This document shows, one piece after another, positions 6,213-8,561 of a stretch of 8,561 bases of DNA. Within the stretch, counting starts at the first letter, position 1, and each line of letters starts with the position of its first letter. The stretch lies in the NCBI GenBank assembly GCA_022615255.1, contig JAKEHC010000054.1:1-8561 (forward strand), read 5' to 3'. The DNA comes from Candidatus Dadabacteria bacterium (GTDB lineage: Bacteria; Desulfobacterota_D; UBA1144; Nemesobacterales; CSP1-2). The notes beneath the pieces are model-generated. The model searched no databases and was not told the origin of the DNA. It saw only the letters and a list, made by a program, of their open reading frames with translations. The position numbers were made by a program, and so were the translations under genes.

Positions 6213-6599
6213 TTAAGAGGAAGGAGGTAAATCTGAGGCTTCTTCAGAGAAGATTTCTACATCTTTTGATGCTATTCTCCTAGGGTCTGATTTTGCAGTT
6301 ATGGTAAAAAGCACTCTTTCGGATGGCTGTAGCAAATTTTGGGAATCCTCGCCAATAACCGATGCGGATGTTGCCTCGATAACCTTTCCGTTATCGTCTT
6401 TTAGAATCATGACAACCTCGACAGCTTCAACAGGGATGTCCCCTGCATTAACAACTGCACCATTGAACTCGAGCTTACCTTCTTCATTTATGCTTTCGAG
6501 GATAGGTCCGTCCAGGGTGACGGAGCCTGTGTCATTTGAGCTTCCGCATGCCCAGAATAATGATAAAGAGGCTATTAGTAATATAAAAAGTCTATTCAT
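6213..6599 (-). CDS. FxLYD-like lipoprotein
   Basis: A 128-residue predicted lipoprotein. The signal peptide is short, with Arg3, a hydrophobic run, then Cys18 followed by Gly-Ser-Ser. Position -1 is Ala and -4 Leu, but -3 is Phe, so the lipobox is slightly unusual; the absence of Asp at +2 predicts outer-membrane rather than inner-membrane sorting if Lol rules apply. Residues about 35-108 look like a single immunoglobulin-like FxLYD domain: LEFNGAVVNAGDIPVEAVEV, then ILKDDNGKVI and LLQPSERVLFTI. Such domains are common in lipoproteins of unknown role. It is last in the operon and its ATG overlaps the previous stop by four bases (6596-6599). It converges with the OmpA-like gene across 57 bases without an obvious terminator. 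Confidence 0.82.
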   Translation of the reverse strand: MNRLFILLIASLSLFWACGSSNDTGSVTLDGPILESINEEGKLEFNGAVVNAGDIPVEAVEVVMILKDDNGKVIEATSASVIGEDSQNLLQPSERVLFTITAKSDPRRIASKDVEIFSEEASDLPPSS

Positions 6600-7348
6600 T
6601 TCTTTCTTCTCTCAACAAGCTCAGAAATAGAGATTACCTTCTTGCTTTCTCCTTGCTTTTTGCTTGGTTCTACGTCGCCCTCGTGGTCTTGTATTATATC
6701 GCCAAGCACCTTATACATGATTTTCAGCGCGCCTACGGAATGCTCCCTGAGGTATCCCTTTTCAAAAATAACCTCCTTTCTTCTCCTAAGAAGGATGTAA
6801 AGTATAAAAGCCTGATTGTTTAAAACCACTAGAATAGCCGCGTACAGTATGGAGTTATCCGCAAATACCTTTTCCATAAGTGCTTGCGTGTCCGAGTCAA
6901 TCTTAACAATTCCAAAGGGCTCAGATTGGCTCTGAATGGTAAAAGGAACTGAAACCGTTACCATTCCATTTTTGTCCGATACGGTGTATCCCTTTTTAGG
7001 GTAAAAGTCATCTTTAATTTCTTCTGGTACCTTTCCGCTTTCTACGTCACGTCTCAATACAACGCTAAAGAACTTTGGTGCTATTTCAAATGTGTTAAAA
7101 AGCTTTTTTCTTCCAAGCCTTTGATCAAGGAATATAAAGAACTCATCGCTGGTTCCCTCTTTCATTCTTTGTGAAAAAAAGCTCCTTGCCTGCTCACCGA
7201 TAGTTTCTGCAATAGCCCTTGTTTTATTTACGAGCTCTACTTTTGCCTTATCAAACTGGAATAGAAATACCAGCCCAACAAATGCAAAGATGCAGAGCTC
7301 TATTCCTAAAGCAGGAATTATGGTTCCAAGTTTGTTTTTTAGGCGCAT
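6596..7348 (-). CDS. Two-pass membrane protein with Cache-like extracytoplasmic domain
   Basis: A 250-residue inner-membrane protein. Membrane segment 1 is at about 8-31, an extracytoplasmic part at about 32-166, membrane segment 2 at about 167-187, and a 63-residue cytoplasmic tail follows, very basic just after the membrane (RRRKE) and at its end. The extracytoplasmic part begins with a long helix and ends in strands, with MVTVSVPF and FGIVKIDSDTQAL typical of the last strands and exit helix of Cache/PDC-type ligand sensors; that assignment is inferred by pattern. No kinase, GGDEF, HAMP or methyl-accepting domain follows, so it is a sensor without its own recognised output. It overlaps the upstream XRE gene by 10 bases and the downstream lipoprotein gene by four, so it is probably coupled to both. 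The likely output partner is the XRE protein. Confidence 0.78.
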   Translation of the reverse strand: MRLKNKLGTIIPALGIELCIFAFVGLVFLFQFDKAKVELVNKTRAIAETIGEQARSFFSQRMKEGTSDEFFIFLDQRLGRKKLFNTFEIAPKFFSVVLRRDVESGKVPEEIKDDFYPKKGYTVSDKNGMVTVSVPFTIQSQSEPFGIVKIDSDTQALMEKVFADNSILYAAILVVLNNQAFILYILLRRRKEVIFEKGYLREHSVGALKIMYKVLGDIIQDHEGDVEPSKKQGESKKVISISELVERRKK

Positions 7349-7752
7349 TTCATAAACTCTTCTAATATTTCCTGCACACCCTCGTCTTGAGACCTTCTTA
7401 AAAGCATGTATACCATTCCCCCGAAATCACGTCTTGAATCTCCATCTAGGCTTCTATACAGTTTTACAAGCGTTCTTTCCCCTTCGGTAAGAACCTCGAA
7501 GCCATTCTCCGTAATGCCCTCCCTTTCCATAAATCTTGTAAGTCTTTCTTTCTTTGCAACGTTCCATAGTTCATCGATAGAGACTTCCAAGATATCAGCT
7601 ATCTGGTTGCATCTCTCCAAAGACGGAGCATCAACTTTTCCCGTCTCAAGTTGATGTATAAACACGCTCGAAACGCCTAATGAACGAGCGAGGTCCTCTT
7701 GAGTTATATTCTTATGTCTCCTTTTATTTTTCATATAATCCCCAAATCTCAT
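7339..7752 (-). CDS. XRE-family HTH transcription regulator
   Basis: A 137-residue DNA-binding protein. Residues about 7-63 are a canonical HTH_3/XRE domain: MKNKRRHKNITQEDLARSLG, then VSSVFIHQLETGK and PSLERCNQIADILEVSIDEL, with the recognition helix at about 28-37. The rest (about 64-137) is a helical extension (LTEGERTLVKLYRSLD) that may dimerise or bind a partner; no ligand-binding domain is recognised. The ATG at 7752 has a strong GGAGG seven bases upstream. The gene is first in a three-gene overlapping unit with the membrane sensor-like protein and the lipoprotein, so it is a candidate for regulation by that sensor and for self-regulation. The promoter region lies at about 7786-7813. 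Phage-type repressors share this fold, but nothing else here points to a phage. Confidence 0.88.
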   Translation of the reverse strand: MRFGDYMKNKRRHKNITQEDLARSLGVSSVFIHQLETGKVDAPSLERCNQIADILEVSIDELWNVAKKERLTRFMEREGITENGFEVLTEGERTLVKLYRSLDGDSRRDFGGMVYMLLRRSQDEGVQEILEEFMKCA

Positions 7753-7759
7753 TGTCTAA

Positions 7760-7769
7760 CCTCCGGAGG
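7760..7769. promoter_or_regulatory. Perfect palindrome containing the XRE Shine-Dalgarno
   Basis: CCTCCGGAGG is a 10-bp perfect palindrome. Its minus-strand GGAGG half is the ribosome site of the XRE gene. It could be an operator half-site, or allow intermolecular pairing of transcripts, but strong ribosome sites sometimes give palindromes by chance. Confidence 0.3.
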
Positions 7770-7785
7770 AATATGGTTTTCTTTA

Positions 7786-7813
7786 ATTATACAACATGAA
7801 ATCTAATATTATA
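7786..7813 (-). promoter_or_regulatory. AT-rich promoter region of the XRE operon
   Basis: Two minus-strand TATAAT boxes, at 7791-7786 (about 27 bases of leader before the XRE ATG) and 7813-7808. Neither has a good -35: the proximal one has TTATAA at 17 bases, and the distal one has TTGCTA at only 14. One of them probably starts the XRE-sensor-lipoprotein unit. Confidence 0.4.
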
Positions 7814-8130
7814 ATAATTCTGTAAAATAGCAAGTGCCTTTCTTGGAGTGTGAATTCCGGTATTGCGGGTCATTTTCCTGTCCATAATATATCGAAATCG
7901 TTTTCTAAAGCCATAGGAATTGCCTACATTGGAAGTGGGGATGTGGAAGATTGTTGGAGTTCTTTTAGAATAAGTGGGTAAAGTGTATATGACTCACCGT
8001 CTAGTTTTAATTCAATTTATATCTTTGTTAAAGTGTTTTTGTCTGAATTTATGGTTTATTTTAAGAAGGGAAAAAGGGCAAGATTATGAATAAAGTACCG
8101 ATTGGGCGTGATTCTTAAGACATTTAAGTA
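7814..8130. other. Intergenic region without a supported gene
   Basis: Short open frames occur on both strands (on plus a possible GTG start giving about 45 codons near 7851; on minus about 62 open codons without a good start). None has a ribosome site, a domain or a length that supports a gene. The last 30 bases are the original flank of the tRNA-Phe 3' end. Confidence 0.4.
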
Positions 8131-8177
8131 TGCCCGGAGACGGAATCGAACCGCCGACACAAGGATTTTCAGTCCTT
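8131..8177 (-). pseudogene. 3' fragment of tRNA-Phe (GAA), an integration att site
   Basis: Read on the minus strand it is a perfect 3' part of a tRNA. The anticodon arm is AAGGA / CTGAAAA / TCCTT with anticodon GAA (Phe), the variable loop GTGTC, the T arm GGCGG / TTCGATT / CCGTC (one G-U pair), the 3' acceptor strand TCCGGGC and discriminator A. CCA is not encoded. The 5' acceptor strand and D arm are absent: upstream is AT-rich sequence with no matching GCCCGGA. The break lies at the start of the anticodon arm. Such fragments mark the far end of elements inserted into tRNA genes by tyrosine recombinases. Confidence 0.85.
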
Positions 8178-8328
8178 TTTAGGCATTTTTGCAAATGTTT
8201 GATAACACTATTATTTTTATTAAGTAGCTGGAATTAAAGGGAAATTTTATTTGCAGGTAGTTACATAGAGTTCATGGAAAACCAAAAATTTCGTATGATT
8301 CTTTGCATATTCTTTGAAAGGTAATTGA

Positions 8329-8356
8329 TAAAAAGAGGGGCTAACCAGGTAGCCCC
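8329..8356 (-). terminator. Rho-independent terminator after the excisionase-type gene
   Basis: GGGGCTA (8337-8343) and TAGCCCC (8350-8356) form a perfect 7-bp stem with a six-base loop. On the minus strand the stem is followed by TCTTTTT. It lies about 38 bases after the stop codon of the minus-strand HTH gene and before the tRNA fragment, isolating the element's transcript from the host side. Confidence 0.85.
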
Positions 8357-8393
8357 ATTGTCATTCTGAGTTATAAAATCTTCCGAAATTGTT

Positions 8394-8561
8394 TCATATT
8401 CTCTCAAGCGCGTTATATGGCAAATCAAATTGCTCTGACTTATTTGTCTTCATCCAATCTTCTATTTCGCTCATCTTAAATCGTATCAAACGTCCAACCC
8501 GATAATGAGGAATGTTTTGCGTTGCTACAAAATGATATGCGGTTCGTTTCTTTACTTTAAG
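8394..8561 (-). CDS. Excisionase-type HTH_17 DNA-binding protein (C-terminal part)
   Basis: The last 55 codons of a minus-strand gene whose start lies beyond the window; stop TGA at 8396-8394. The protein reads LKVKKRTAYHFV at the left, then IPHYRVGRLIRFKMSEIEDW and a short tail ending NALERI. This is the winged-helix HTH_17 (MerR-like/excisionase) fold: recognition helix KRTAYHFVA, the wing turn IPHYRVGRLIRF, then the final helix SEIEDWM. Such small proteins act as Xis directionality factors or regulators on integrative elements. Its place next to the truncated tRNA-Phe, transcribed toward it and closed by a terminator, supports a role in excision of the element. Some members are merely regulators or adaptor proteins, so the exact role is inferred. 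Confidence 0.85.
   Translation of the reverse strand, partial: LKVKKRTAYHFVATQNIPHYRVGRLIRFKMSEIEDWMKTNKSEQFDLPYNALERI

Larger units (their letters stand above)
8131..8561. mobile_element. Left edge of an integrative element at tRNA-Phe (continues beyond window)
   Basis: The tRNA is on the minus strand, so insertion leaves its 3' fragment on the left and the intact, element-restored copy on the far right. The element should therefore start at the 8131-8177 core and run rightwards. An excisionase-type gene sits inside this edge, where integrase and excisionase genes commonly lie. The integrase, the other att and the intact tRNA are outside the window, so element type (prophage, integrative conjugative element or island) cannot be told. 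Confidence 0.65.

Noticed and set aside
6221..6228. A strong AGGAGG-like ribosome site on the plus strand
   Set aside because: It is the reverse complement of Pro-Pro-Ser codons at the end of the lipoprotein gene, and no start codon or frame follows on the plus strand.
7829..7984. About 54 open codons on plus and about 62 on minus near the XRE promoter
   Set aside because: No good start or ribosome site, no known domain, and the minus-strand frame runs through the probable XRE promoter.
8086..8118. A ten-codon open frame with ATG at 8086 after a purine-rich stretch
   Set aside because: Too short to support, with no family match, and it ends just before the tRNA fragment.
8131..8177. A complete functional tRNA gene
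   Set aside because: The bases upstream of the anticodon arm do not form a D arm or a strand pairing with TCCGGGC, so only the 3' part is present.

Overview
The window looks like the chromosome of an AT-rich diderm (Gram-negative-type) bacterium. It encodes a lipoprotein with a lipobox, an OmpA-like C-terminal domain, a DUF4124-plus-lytic-transglycosylase protein and a CarD-type RNA polymerase regulator. This set fits a deltaproteobacterial/Desulfobacterota-like or related lineage, but nothing here fixes the taxon, so treat that as inference.

Layout. Positions 1-3489 (minus strand) hold carD, a DUF58 protein and a BatA-type von Willebrand A (VWA) membrane protein, in that transcription order, ending in two hairpins at 25-74. 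DUF58 and BatA proteins are classic partners in MoxR/Bat envelope loci; no MoxR ATPase is visible here. Positions 3646-4290 (minus) encode an exported DUF4124/SLT lytic transglycosylase. A 380-base divergent spacer follows, rich in stem-loops, with -10 boxes placed so close to both flanking start codons that leaderless transcripts are plausible. Positions 4696-6155 (plus) are a two-gene overlapping unit: a small exported helical protein and an exported protein with two helical DUF4398-like repeats and a degenerate OmpA domain. Positions 6213-7752 (minus) are a three-gene overlapping unit: an XRE-family regulator, a two-pass membrane protein with an extracytoplasmic sensor-like domain, and an FxLYD-like lipoprotein. 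The first gene has a strong Shine-Dalgarno inside a perfect 10-bp palindrome.

The right end changes character. Positions 8131-8177 carry exactly the 3' part of a minus-strand tRNA-Phe gene (anticodon GAA arm through discriminator base) with no D arm or 5' acceptor strand. Beyond it, facing it, are an intrinsic terminator and the C-terminal part of an excisionase-type (HTH_17) DNA-binding protein that runs off the window. This is the signature of an integrative element inserted at tRNA-Phe. The geometry says the element lies to the right of 8131 and the host chromosome to the left.

Functionally, the left three quarters is mostly cell-envelope biology (peptidoglycan cleavage, outer-membrane and lipoprotein factors, Bat-type VWA proteins) with two transcription regulators. 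The least described unit is the XRE-sensor-lipoprotein operon. The most clear-cut discovery is the tRNA-Phe attachment scar.
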